Assembly (NCBI GenBank): GCA_025602905.1
Contig: JAHLKI010000022.1
Location: 1 to 64,000, forward strand
Direction: 5' to 3'
Origin: Phlyctochytrium arcticum
Lineage: Eukaryota; Chytridiomycota; Chytridiomycetes; Chytridiales; Chytridiaceae
DNA length: 64,000 nucleotides
The notes below the pieces were generated by a model. The model saw only the letters and a list, made by a program, of their open reading frames with translations, had not been told where the DNA came from and searched no databases. A program made the position numbers and the translations under genes. Each line of letters starts with the position of its first letter. Positions within the stretch are counted from its first letter, which is position 1. Shown here in pieces: positions 1 to 9,058 of this stretch.

Positions 1-3000
1 CAAAGACATTTCGTTCACGCAATGAACTTAACTCGGAAAAGATAGCTTTTCTCCACGATTGCCATTCGGGAGACGCTCTCGCTTCTTCATACGAAGAAGG
101 TATCTTGATCTCTTTGTCTCGCACGCTCTCCAGCGTGTTGTCTTGCGACTGAGAAGCTTTTGCTAGAACAGCCTTTGCTGACTGAATAATCACTTCTTGA
201 GTGAAGCTGCTGGGCTCGTCGATCTGCGGCACGTCGACACCTTCGACAGGTGTTTGCTGACCAGGAGCTACCTGGTCCGATCCGTTGGTTATAGATTGTT
301 CGACGGATTCCATGTTTGTGCCCGCAGAGACATTTTCTTCACTCCCCCTCGAGCCTGCAGCCACTATGCGCCGCTGTCGCGGTTGTTTGTCTTTCGATCC
401 TGCAGGGCGTCCCCTTTTTCGTCCCGCAACGGGAGCAGTATCGCGCGCTGGTACAGCGTTGGAGGTGGGCAAGACCTCCGGCATATTGTGAGATGGGGGG
501 AGGAACGGAGTCGTAGTGACCCTTGATGTGTTGACGAAACCGTCCGGGGTATTCTGCGCAATGCGCTGAAAATCCAAAATCTGTTGGACGGCCGTCTCGC
601 TCTCCTGCGTCGGAGGATCATGAGGAATGAAGCTTGGATTTGGGGAATCAACTGATCTGAACATCCGGATGATTGTTTCAGTGTCAGTTTTCGCACTAGC
701 TGCCCCTAATGCCCCCAAAAAGGGGAATAATTCATCATCGAAGAGGCAATCGGGAAATCGTGCCTTAAGGAGAATGCCTGTTTCAGGTGCCAGATAGCGC
801 ACAATTGATGGGGAATCAAATCCAACATAAATGCCAAGACGTCGTTGTGGTCCCATCTTCTGTCGCTTCGGTGGTTCTATTGGAACCCAAACCGCGCACC
901 CGAAAGTTTTCAAATGAGCGACCGATGGCGGGCGCCCGTCCTTCAACTCCATAAGCGATACTTGTGTATGAATTGCCGGTCGGTAACGCAGGAGTTTGCC
1001 AGCATGCAAAACAGCATGACCCCACGCACTAGCCGGTAAATTTGTCTGGAGAAGCAAAGGACGCGCGATCCAAACGATCCTCTTGACCAGATTTTCAGCA
1101 GCACCATTCTGCTCATGCACATAAGGAACAGAATATTCCGCTTTGATGCCGGCAGCTTCACAGTAGTTGAGGAAGGTAGCACTCATGAACTCGGCAGCAT
1201 TGTCCAAGCGGATGGTGCGGATGGGGTTGTCTGGGAAATAACCTTTGAGCTGAGAAACGGTGGATATAATGCGAGCGCAGGTCAAGTTCTTTGATGCCAA
1301 AAGAAAAACTTCCGTAAATTGACCAGTCGCATCGCCGATAACTTGAAAGTATCGAAAACTGCCGCATGGTGGCTCAAATGGTCCGCACACATCAGAAAAT
1401 AAATGACTGAGAAACGCCGGTGGTGAATACTTTGTCTTCTCAACAAAGGGTTGCCGAATCAACTTTCCTTCCGTACACGGGATACATAGGCAGTGTTTGC
1501 CAGCAGCTGTCGTAATCTTGTGGACGGATAATGGGCAATCCCGTAAGGCGCTAATCAGACGTCGCATCATGCCTAACCCCGGGTGCCCCAACCGCGTATG
1601 CCATAATTGATACTGGTTCAAAAGAGTTGTATTTGCTACGACGGCGTTTATGTGTACAATAGAGGCACCTTGTTCTACGGCTACCGCTACAGGCTTGACG
1701 ATGGTCTTATACAAGAAATTTCCGTTGTTGGTAAATCGTTCAAGACGTTCCATTCTACCTTGCGGGTAGATTTTGACCAGCCAGAAAGAGTCTTCTCCCT
1801 CTTCAGCAGTTGCATCCTTGAAGTCCTTGTAGCCGCTGGCCGCAATCGATCTGACGGAAATGAGGTTACGGGGAGAGTCTGCACAGTAAAGTGCATCCGG
1901 GTCGGAAATGACGGTCCCGTTTGGTAACTTGAAAACAGCATGTCCACGGATGCCAATGCCTTGTCCCGCAATTGTGGTGAGGTTAAAAACCTCCTCCGGG
2001 CGTAGTGTCTTGAAAAATTGTTTGTCGCGCAAGACCGTGTGGGTGCTTCCTGGGTCGTAATATGCTGTACATTTGCTAGTGTCATTGGTCGTTGAGGAAG
2101 AGTTGATGGATGCGTCAATCATATTGAAACATGGATCGTCCGAGAACTCAGCAACTGCAGGTGCTGCATCAACAAAATTTGCGATCATCAAATTTGCCCC
2201 TGGGTTTCCCTGTGGATAATTGTTGCCATTCTGGTTGCCATTCTGGTTGCCGTTCTGATTGCCGTTGCCCTTGCTGGCTTGCAACTCCCTCCAGAGTTTC
2301 TTCACATAGTACGAAGCTTCACACCTCTTGGCAATATGTCCTTGTCTGCCACAAGCAAAACATTCCCCGTTGGCATCTTTCTTGTTGGACGAATGGTTGC
2401 GATTATTGTTTTTGTTAGAGTAGTTGCGATGATTGCGGTTGTTGTTATTTCGTTGCCATTTCCCTTTCTTGCCCGACTTGCGGCCTGTAACGGAGTTCAC
2501 TTGTGGAGTAGCATTGGTGGTTGTCGGAGTGGGTGGCTTGATTCCGCGGTCTTCCTCGGCCTTCAGGCGGTCTGTGTCCCGCTTCATGTCTTTACGGATC
2601 GCATCCATGAGCTTGTCAAACTTCGTGATGTTCCGATAGACATTTGAAGCCATGTTGGTAGGCAGACCCGACAGCGTTTTTTCGATCAAGAGTGCTTCAT
2701 CGCAAGGAATCTTGCAGGTAAGCATTCTTCTCTTGAGGTTGAAAACTCTCTCAGTCCAGGCATCGACGGTATTGAAATCTCCGAAATGTAGCTTGATCCA
2801 CTCTTCTTCTACTCCCTTTCGGAGTTCAAGCGCTATCTCTTGGTATCTCTCTGTTATCGCTGCCCACAGAGCCTTGCTGGTTCTTTCAAACTGGAACCGG
2901 GCTAACGTTGGCGGGGCTAGGTGAAGGCGTAGGAACAGTAGAACTTCTTGGTCCATGCTTGCGGTATTGGCATCAAGGTTCACAACGTAGGACGATAACA

Positions 3001-3175
3001 GTACTCTTGTAAGGTTTCGTGTGGCGAGCACTCGTTCAGTATTGTCTCTCCATTGCGCGTAGTTGTTCCCTTCATAGTCCAGTAGGTCATACATAGGGTT
3101 TGGCAGTTTGAAGATGTCAAAAATGGGTCGAGACATAGCCGGCATAGCTGGAGTTGCAGACGTGCTATCCGCCAT
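1..3175 (-). mobile_element. Ty1/copia gag-pol, partial (cut by window edge)
   Basis: One uninterrupted minus-strand frame runs from an ATG at 3175 to base 1 (about 1058 codons) and leaves the window. Seen in order: a gag region; a CCHC knuckle (CFACGRQGHIAKRC, residue ~270) after an Asn-rich basic stretch; a protease-like DPGS (~372); the pre-integrase HTRLGH motif followed by a CxxC; an integrase core with Asp (FSDVCGP), Asp (RLDNAAEF) and Glu (NGAAEN); a Pro/Ser-rich linker; and the first residues of a copia reverse transcriptase (WQSWRKAIFSEL) at the edge. The order gag-protease-integrase-RT defines Ty1/copia. No stop or frameshift is seen, so this part could be recent and coding-competent. 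RT and RNase H lie outside the window. Confidence 0.95.
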
Positions 3176-3180
3176 AATGG

Positions 3181-3430
3181 GTGGTTAATGGATGGTTAAA
3201 CTCAATGGGAACTGAGGCTCTTAATCTGAGTAAAAAACTCGGATATCATCGTTCCGGGAGCACCTCAAGGCTCCCAATATATACAGGAAACATAGGTCTA
3301 TGTGATACATGATGAAAGACATAAAGCACAGCAATGATGTAGGAATGCTGTGCGAACGGCCAAGGGTCACCATGTGGTGGTATCCGTGGTGCTCAGGAAT
3401 GACACCTGTCAGTGGCAGACGCGACACTAT
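3181..3430 (-). repeat. Putative copia leader and 5' LTR region
   Basis: Read on the minus strand this stretch lies just upstream of gag. TGATATCCGAGT at 3248-3237 matches 9 of 12 bases of the initiator-tRNA primer-binding sequence TGGTATCAGAGC typical of copia elements, so the LTR should end next to it. A TATATATT box lies near 3280 within the presumed LTR. The outer LTR end is not defined because the second LTR and the target duplication are outside the window; a TG near 3427 is one candidate. The boundary is inferred. Confidence 0.45.
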
Positions 3431-5974
3431 CATAATCATTCTTGTCAGTCTGACTTTTGTCCAAAATTATCAAGCGATACCGCACTCGAAAAATTCGAGT
3501 ATATCAATGACATTCATATCAAATATTGTCTTCAGAGTCCATTCGTTTTACACAAACTGAAGACCCGTTTGCGTGCTCTTAAGCATCGCAAAGTTGGAAA
3601 AAATCTTTATCGCACCGAGTATGCTTATTCCGAAAAAGGGAGCCTAGAGCAAATTGGCCGATTGTGGGCTAGAGGACTGTCTCTTCAGAATCTCCAGGCA
3701 AGAGATAATCACTTTAGACAGTATCTAGCAGCAGGACGGTACCATGATATAGACCAAGTAAACTCTATATTTACTTTAATTGCTCATCTCTTTAAACAAC
3801 ATTCTATCACTTGTGATGCTCTAACTCACTATGTCGAAAATCGCTCTACTATCTTAACAGAAAAAAAAATTGACAAACAAGCGGTCGTTTCCATGATGCT
3901 TTTTGCTGGGCGCAAAATTGATGACCCTTTCTTTTCTGAAATACACTCAGTTATTTACACCACACTTTGCCCCATTCTAAAAAACGAGTATCCCGACATT
4001 TGGGAAAAAGTCAGAACATCCCGAGATGCTACTATTAAGGGCAATCGCGAAGGTAGTTTTATCGCACAAGTAACCCAAACCCTCGAAAACAAGGTGACAC
4101 TTTTAATGGATCAATTCTTTACCGATAGGGGGTGGTCGGTTGATGTTCTAATCTTTGATGGTGGAATGATTAGGAAAAGAGAGGGTCACGATATGACCCA
4201 AGAATTACTTGATGAATGCTCACAATTCGTATTTGACAACTGTGGTATTCATATTAAACTGGCGGAAAAACGACTCGTTGTATCTGATGCGTTTTTGGAG
4301 AAATTCCGTTTGAAGTATGACCCTTTGGAGGAAGAGGATGATGATGAAGAGGATGATGAAGAGGAGCCACCCAAGAAAAAGCAAAAAGAAGATGTTGATT
4401 TTGAAGCGTTGCGGGATTTACCATCTGGCAAATGGAAATATTTCGATTTCAAGCGACTTTATGCTCCAACACATCTCAACGCCGCAAAATGGTTTATTGA
4501 AGAACAAAGTGCCGATAGTATCATGAAACATACGAGCGGTTTTCTCTATATCCTCGGGAAAGACAATATCTGGCGCGAGTATGACACTATTGGAGCAAGT
4601 GACTTAAATATTCAAGTTGCCGAAACTCTTGTGTCCTCCTTTAAATCTCTTATCCAGGAAGCAGAGGACGATATGCAAAATGTCAACGACCTTAAAGATG
4701 TGTTTAAAGTGTTCCAACGTACGATCGAAATGAATGATTTCTCTGGAAATGTGGCTAAAAATGTCGATAGACTCTCTGTTAAAAACGACAATTGTATCGA
4801 ACTCTTTCTTTCAAATCCTCATCTGTTCGCATTCACCGATGGCGTTTACGACCTTGTTAAAGGAGCGTTTCGTCCTTTTGAAGCCAAAGATTACATTTTG
4901 CACACTTGCGGCTATCCTCTCCCTAGCGGGGGAGAAGTTACGGAGATTCGAGAGGCAATCTCGTCATTCTTTGCAAGCATCTTTCCATGCGATAAAATAC
5001 GAGACTATCGTATCGCTCAACTTGTACGATGTTTATATGGAAAGGTTGTCGAAGAGTCCTTGTACGTACAAAAAGGAGGGGGGCGAAATGGAAAGGGAGC
5101 TGAAACCACGCTAATTACATCTACTTTTGGGACTTATTTCTACTTTATCAAACCTGAAAATATTACTACTCGCAGCAAAGGTCAACGTGATGCCCCAAAT
5201 GCGCAAATGTTTAACTGTTTTGGTAAGAGATACCTCGCTACTTCTGAACCTCAAGTTGGTCAATCTTTTGCTTCTGATGAAATTAAAATCATTCGAGGAA
5301 ATGACCCTTATCCGGTTCGGACACTTCACGGCAAACCTCTTACGTTCCCTATGACTGGCGCTCTCCATATTCAAACAAACGAAGATCCAAAATTCGACCG
5401 TATCGATACTGCTATTGCTCTTTCGGCGAAAATGATTCCTTACACCGTTACATTTGCAGAATGTAATGATGAAGAAGAGGATGAGGAAGAGGACTTGGCT
5501 CTGCCAAGAGGCTCGCGCAGCGAGCCAGAAGAGGCCGTCCAAATGGATGATGGTGAAGATGATCAAATTGTTCGTCAAGTTGATCCAAACCTTAAAAGAC
5601 TTTTCTCCTCTCCAGAATATCGAGACACATTTATTCTCATACTAATGAGATTCTTTAAATTAAAGTTTGTAAAGAAAGATGGAAGTTTGGATCTCTCGAT
5701 AAAAGTTCCAGAGGAGGTCAATGAGTACACGAAGAAGAATCTGGTGAATTCTTTAACAGTTGCGAAATGGTTCAAAATGACTTACCAATTGACAAACAAC
5801 CCCGAGGACAGAATTGAAGGAACTGCTATATATGATAAGTATCTGGCCGATAATGTTGGATCCACAAATCTTTGTGAGCGAAACACATTTTACAAAGAAC
5901 TGAGAGCGGTAGTATCGGAGAAACGAACAAAGACGACTCGATACTTTGTAGGGATAGAATGGAAGAATGAGTGA
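3350..5974 (+). CDS. TV-Pol-like polymerase fused to D5-type SF3 helicase (virus/plasmid-like replication protein)
   Basis: An 874-codon ORF. N-terminal third: a motif-A-like DIDQVN (residue ~134), a Lys-rich helix (KKIDKQAVV) and a motif-C-like VLIFDGG (~269), the arrangement expected of the transposon-virus polymerase family (TV-Pol, family A-related). An acidic tract followed by PPKKKQK (~326-347) could be a nuclear signal. C-terminal half: a D5_N-like region, Walker A GGGRNGKGAET (~575), GKRYLATSEP as the Walker B region (~625), then IKIIRGNDPYPVR and the sensor Asn in HIQTNEDPKF. Together these define the SF3/D5 helicases of large DNA viruses, virophages and related mobile elements. The first ~35 residues look random and probably come from copia LTR sequence, so the native start is uncertain or displaced. 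The DNA is more AT-rich than the neighbouring genes. The helicase call is firm; the TV-Pol call rests on motif order. Confidence 0.85.
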   Translation: MRTAKGHHVVVSVVLRNDTCQWQTRHYHNHSCQSDFCPKLSSDTALEKFEYINDIHIKYCLQSPFVLHKLKTRLRALKHRKVGKNLYRTEYAYSEKGSLEQIGRLWARGLSLQNLQARDNHFRQYLAAGRYHDIDQVNSIFTLIAHLFKQHSITCDALTHYVENRSTILTEKKIDKQAVVSMMLFAGRKIDDPFFSEIHSVIYTTLCPILKNEYPDIWEKVRTSRDATIKGNREGSFIAQVTQTLENKVTLLMDQFFTDRGWSVDVLIFDGGMIRKREGHDMTQELLDECSQFVFDNCGIHIKLAEKRLVVSDAFLEKFRLKYDPLEEEDDDEEDDEEEPPKKKQKEDVDFEALRDLPSGKWKYFDFKRLYAPTHLNAAKWFIEEQSADSIMKHTSGFLYILGKDNIWREYDTIGASDLNIQVAETLVSSFKSLIQEAEDDMQNVNDLKDVFKVFQRTIEMNDFSGNVAKNVDRLSVKNDNCIELFLSNPHLFAFTDGVYDLVKGAFRPFEAKDYILHTCGYPLPSGGEVTEIREAISSFFASIFPCDKIRDYRIAQLVRCLYGKVVEESLYVQKGGGRNGKGAETTLITSTFGTYFYFIKPENITTRSKGQRDAPNAQMFNCFGKRYLATSEPQVGQSFASDEIKIIRGNDPYPVRTLHGKPLTFPMTGALHIQTNEDPKFDRIDTAIALSAKMIPYTVTFAECNDEEEDEEEDLALPRGSRSEPEEAVQMDDGEDDQIVRQVDPNLKRLFSSPEYRDTFILILMRFFKLKFVKKDGSLDLSIKVPEEVNEYTKKNLVNSLTVAKWFKMTYQLTNNPEDRIEGTAIYDKYLADNVGSTNLCERNTFYKELRAVVSEKRTKTTRYFVGIEWKNE

Positions 5975-5995
5975 ATCGGGGATTGATGAAGAGGG

Positions 5996-6376
5996 GTGAC
6001 AGTTTTTCCAAAAAGGTGACAGTTTGGTGACAGGTAAAAAAAAAAACTGTCACCACTCGATACATGTAGGAAAATACAAATTTATTAATAAAGTTGTGTA
6101 GTGTTTCTATGAAGGGAAAAAAAAGGTGACAGAAATGACAGGTTTTTTGTAAGTTTTTTTTTTGTATAGAATTTTTATGAGTGAGCAGAAGTTCACAGAA
6201 CGTGTGAACTACTTATCACTAGTCTAAAAACTATATCCCCAGGGACTTTACCTCAAAAAAACTGTCATCTCTGTCACCTACATGTAAAATGGAGGGAAAT
6301 ATATAATGAAAAGTGTCTCTCACTCGAGACGTGGAGTAAAAAAAACTGTCACCAAAAGTGTCACCAAAAGTGTCAC
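5996..6376. repeat. GTGACAG/CTGTCAC repeat array (possible origin iterons)
   Basis: Within 381 bases directly after the helicase stop there are seven exact copies of GTGACAG or its complement (5996, 6016, 6027, 6047, 6126, 6271, 6346), plus near copies at 6136 (TGACAG), 6262 (CTGTCAT), 6359 and 6371 (TGTCAC). Both orientations occur, often extended as GGTGACAGTTT or AAACTGTCACC. An inverted pair TACATGTAGG (6061) / CCTACATGTA (6278) flanks the middle, and A-runs surround many copies. Repeats of this density beside a replication helicase resemble iterons of plasmid and viral origins. The function is inferred. Confidence 0.6.
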
Positions 6377-6471
6377 CGTTTTTTGGGATGATATCGATAT
6401 GTAGAAGTTGCAGAATCGGGACATTCAAATATGACACACAGAGGGGCATAGCAGTATCGGGGGGTAATATC

Positions 6472-6503
6472 GATAATCCTGATGATCCTGATGATCCTGA
6501 TAG
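6472..6503. repeat. Three 9-bp direct repeats (GATGATCCT type)
   Basis: GATAATCCT, GATGATCCT and GATGATCCT follow each other at 6472-6498, ending in GATAG. TAATATCGATAA-like sequence lies on both sides (6466 and about 6519). They sit between the GTGACAG array and the small ORF. No function is evident. Confidence 0.5.
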
Positions 6504-6622
6504 TATTGCGAGATTTCGTAATATCGATAACAGAGAATGTTATAAAGGTTTTGAAAGTCCCGTAAAGAGGCCGCTCCATAGCGGAGAGGTCATTCGACAA
6601 TATCAATCATCGCAGGAGAAGA

Positions 6623-6973
6623 ATGGAAGCGACATTTATTGAGAAGAAGGCGGAAGAATTGATAGACTTGGAACATTCCGAGGAATACCGGAAAGCATCA
6701 ACACTGATAAAGCGACATGCGACAATCTTGGAAAAGGTCAAGACACACATGAAGGCAAAGGGAATAACGGAAATAAAGATTAGGAAAGTTCGAATATTGA
6801 AACATCTGCGATTCGATATAAGAAAGACGAGGCGAGTAGATGGAAAATCTCTACCATTGGAATTACAAGAACAGTATACAGTGGAGACGGATGTGTGGTG
6901 GAAAACGATAAATGTATTAGATATGAAGGAGATAGTGGATAATATAAAACAGGAAGAAGATGTATCACTGTAA
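6623..6973 (+). CDS. Small basic hypothetical protein, 116 aa
   Basis: ATG at 6623 opens a 116-codon frame, rich in Lys, Glu and Ile, with predicted helices and no recognised family. It is on the same strand as the polymerase-helicase ORF about 650 bases upstream, separated from it by the repeat array, and shares its AT-rich, short-codon look, so it may belong to the same element. No Cys or His clusters, membrane segment or signal peptide are seen. A small DNA-binding or accessory protein is possible, but nothing in the sequence proves a role. It could also be a chance ORF. Confidence 0.4.
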   Translation: MEATFIEKKAEELIDLEHSEEYRKASTLIKRHATILEKVKTHMKAKGITEIKIRKVRILKHLRFDIRKTRRVDGKSLPLELQEQYTVETDVWWKTINVLDMKEIVDNIKQEEDVSL

Positions 6974-7128
6974 AAATATTTGTACATGTAGCGGGGAGAT
7001 GTGAATAAAATCAAAGTGAAAATACTTCGGCGACCCGATGATGGATGATGGATGATGGATGTAGCGAGAATATTCTTCGCCGACTTGTAAGGTGTGAAAT
7101 TTTGACAGAAGAAATTTGTGAATTTTCT

Positions 7129-7396
7129 GGAAGTCCCGTATGTGAGCGTATTACACGGTGTAATGAGCGTATTACACCGGTGTAATGTGGAAGTCCCGTC
7201 CCGTGACAAGCGGCACCACTCGATGAAATATGGAGAGGGATGATTCATGATGTGTAAGATGGCTCGATGTTTGATGGAGGCGACCTTATCATAAGGTCAC
7301 ATAGTGGAGAAGCGGCCTTATAATAAGGTCACATAGCGGGCTTCACAGTTGCCGCATAGTTGGCCCATAGTTGGCGCATAGTTGGGTATAGTTGGG
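7129..7396. repeat. Palindrome- and direct-repeat-rich region
   Basis: GGAAGTCCCGT occurs at 7129 and 7189. Between them two GAGCGTATTACAC.GGTGTAAT units include a perfect 16-base palindrome (ATTACACCGGTGTAAT, 7171-7186) and a 15-base near copy (7150-7164). GACCTTATcATAAGGTC is a perfect hairpin (7282-7298) with a diverged copy at 7315-7330; both are followed by ACATAG. Four tandem (G/C)CATAGTTGG-like units span 7354-7396. Before them, at 7035-7060, lie GATGGAT repeats. The density of dyads is unlike the flanking DNA and suggests an element terminus or protein-binding region; this is inference. Confidence 0.55.
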
Positions 7397-7404
7397 ACCG
7401 GCCC

Positions 7405-7517
7405 TGTGATAGTGCACGCTAGTTCTTTGACCGAATTTTAGTATATGCACGTTAGTTCTTTGACCGAATTTTAGTATATACTAAAATTCGGTCAAAGAAC
7501 TAGCGTGCACTATCACA
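7405..7517. repeat. Inverted repeat with doubled left arm (possible TIR pair)
   Basis: The left arm (7405-7445) starts TGTGATAGTGCACGCTAG. A shortened second copy follows directly (7446-7477), then the inverted arm (7478-7517), giving a palindrome centred at 7477/7478. The second copy and the inverted arm pair with one mismatch over about 31 bases; the full outer arm pairs over about 40. The inverted arm also encodes the last residues and the TAG stop (7483-7481) of the minus-strand ORF to the right. This looks like two facing terminal inverted repeats or a tail-to-tail junction. No further copy was found in the window. Confidence 0.6.
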
Positions 7518-9058
7518 AACGAGAAGGATAGAAGGGTAGAAAAAAGATCTTTCAGATGAGAAACCATTCTGGGAACAACATCGTCCATCGCCTTCTCCAA
7601 GGGAAGCGGTGCACTGGACTTCTCATCATCATCTTCTTCATCATTGTCATGATCATCCGTCGGGATCGGAAGTCCGCGAAGCTGGAATTCGCGTTCAGTC
7701 ATCTCTGCCAGCTGCTTGAGGGCAGATTCCCCCCTCATGGCTGTGATAAGGAACGCTTTCCGGGTCACTTGATCGTTGGTATCATAAAAGCGGATAGCAG
7801 CGCGAAGGATGGAATGAAAGACCTCTAGGTCTTCGCTGGAAAACGTGGAGAATAGGACAGAGACGAGGACATCCTGTGGGAGGTGGGCCGGCAATTTCTC
7901 CAAGAGGGCGAGCTGGAATAGGATAATGTTCACGTAATTCTTCTTCTCCAGACGGGTGAACAATGGGAAGAGGCGCTGCAGACACATCTTGATCTGACCA
8001 AGATCACCGCTGGCTAACAAGTATGGGCAGTCCACGGAAAGAGGAATAGCCTCCTCAAAAACCCACAAGATGGCATCGATCATAGCCTTGCGGACGGGTG
8101 TAGCGTCAGGATGATTGGCCGCCAACTTGTAGGTTTTTAGAAGTTCCTCTCGACATTCTTGCCATGCGGTCATGGCAAGGGCCAGCATAGCTGTTCTGCG
8201 TTTAGGTCGCATCTTGATTGGCGTGGTGTTCTCAATCTCGGGGTACCCAGCAATCCAGAGGGGATGAATCAGCGTCCAAGCATGTATGAGGATGGCCTCT
8301 TGAGAGTTGAGTGATACATGCATCAAGTCGGGTACTGCCAGTACATGTGGTTGTAAAGCCTGGTACTTTGGGGATCTGAGAAGCTTGTTGACGTACATCC
8401 ATACGTAAAAATCCCCGGCCAGCACAAAGGACTGTTTGTGTGCAAGATCCTCGCCAGGATAGCCTACTTTGGACAGAAAAGCCTCTATGTTGTCCATGAC
8501 GGGCTTAAGGTCATCAGCTGACTTCATGGGATTATTATCGTTCCCGATAATATGGAAGTCTTCCTGAGATGCCGCCTTCGTTGCCATGCTATAAGCATAC
8601 ATTTTCTTGGAGAGAACTTCGCCATTGCGCAACTTGGCATAGCTTTCGCTTCCGGGGCCTTCGATGACCTGGGGGATCCACGACACGTCCTGCAGGAGAG
8701 AGGCATTCAAACTTCCAATACCAGGGGGAAGTGGTTTGAGGTCTCGATGAAGCTTCACTGCATAGTTGGCAGTTGTTCTTGCGCTCGTAAACTTGCCTGG
8801 CGCATTAGCTGTGCTTGGTATGGCGCGAATCTGACACCAGTGAAAATCGTCAATCGTGACTACAAGAAGGGGGTTTGTTTGGAGAATGTCCTTCACCACG
8901 GCTTCTTGCCACTCCAGGATTAGATCGTTTGAACGGGCAACCGACTTTGACGGATTGTAGCAGATCCCTACTCTCGAAAAGTATCGCTGCAGGGTATATG
9001 ACTGACCGATCATCTGCCGTCCAACGATTCGTTTGATATAGTCGCACCTCCTATCCAT
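7481..9058 (-). CDS. DUF6589-like transposon-associated protein, 3' ORF
   Basis: A 525-codon minus-strand ORF. Landmarks: VVTIDDFHW near residue 65; a GDFYVW...VPDLMHVSLN segment in the middle; RLEKKNYVNIILFQLALLEKL and EDLEVFHSIL toward the end; an acidic linker; and a hydrophobic C-terminus encoded by the inverted repeat. The order acidic-His motif, (P)xxxHxxxN, K/RxNYxxxL and DxxxxH resembles DUF6589-type proteins common in fungal mobile DNA; this is a pattern judgement. It overlaps the upstream ORF by 49 bases in another frame. The two could be one gene with a frameshift, joined by an unusual intron (GTGCGAC... near 9045 to an AG near 8970), or separate overlapping genes. Confidence 0.5.
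   Translation of the reverse strand: MDRRCDYIKRIVGRQMIGQSYTLQRYFSRVGICYNPSKSVARSNDLILEWQEAVVKDILQTNPLLVVTIDDFHWCQIRAIPSTANAPGKFTSARTTANYAVKLHRDLKPLPPGIGSLNASLLQDVSWIPQVIEGPGSESYAKLRNGEVLSKKMYAYSMATKAASQEDFHIIGNDNNPMKSADDLKPVMDNIEAFLSKVGYPGEDLAHKQSFVLAGDFYVWMYVNKLLRSPKYQALQPHVLAVPDLMHVSLNSQEAILIHAWTLIHPLWIAGYPEIENTTPIKMRPKRRTAMLALAMTAWQECREELLKTYKLAANHPDATPVRKAMIDAILWVFEEAIPLSVDCPYLLASGDLGQIKMCLQRLFPLFTRLEKKNYVNIILFQLALLEKLPAHLPQDVLVSVLFSTFSSEDLEVFHSILRAAIRFYDTNDQVTRKAFLITAMRGESALKQLAEMTEREFQLRGLPIPTDDHDNDEEDDDEKSSAPLPLEKAMDDVVPRMVSHLKDLFSTLLSFSFVIVHASSLTEF

Noticed and set aside
1687..2118. 143-codon minus-strand ORF inside the copia element
   Set aside because: It lies in a different frame from the continuous gag-pol ORF that covers the same bases and carries all domains.
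7354..7396. Regularly spaced CATAGTTGG units considered as a CRISPR-like array
   Set aside because: Units are about 9 bases with 2-4 base gaps, no spacers of constant size, and the genome is eukaryotic.
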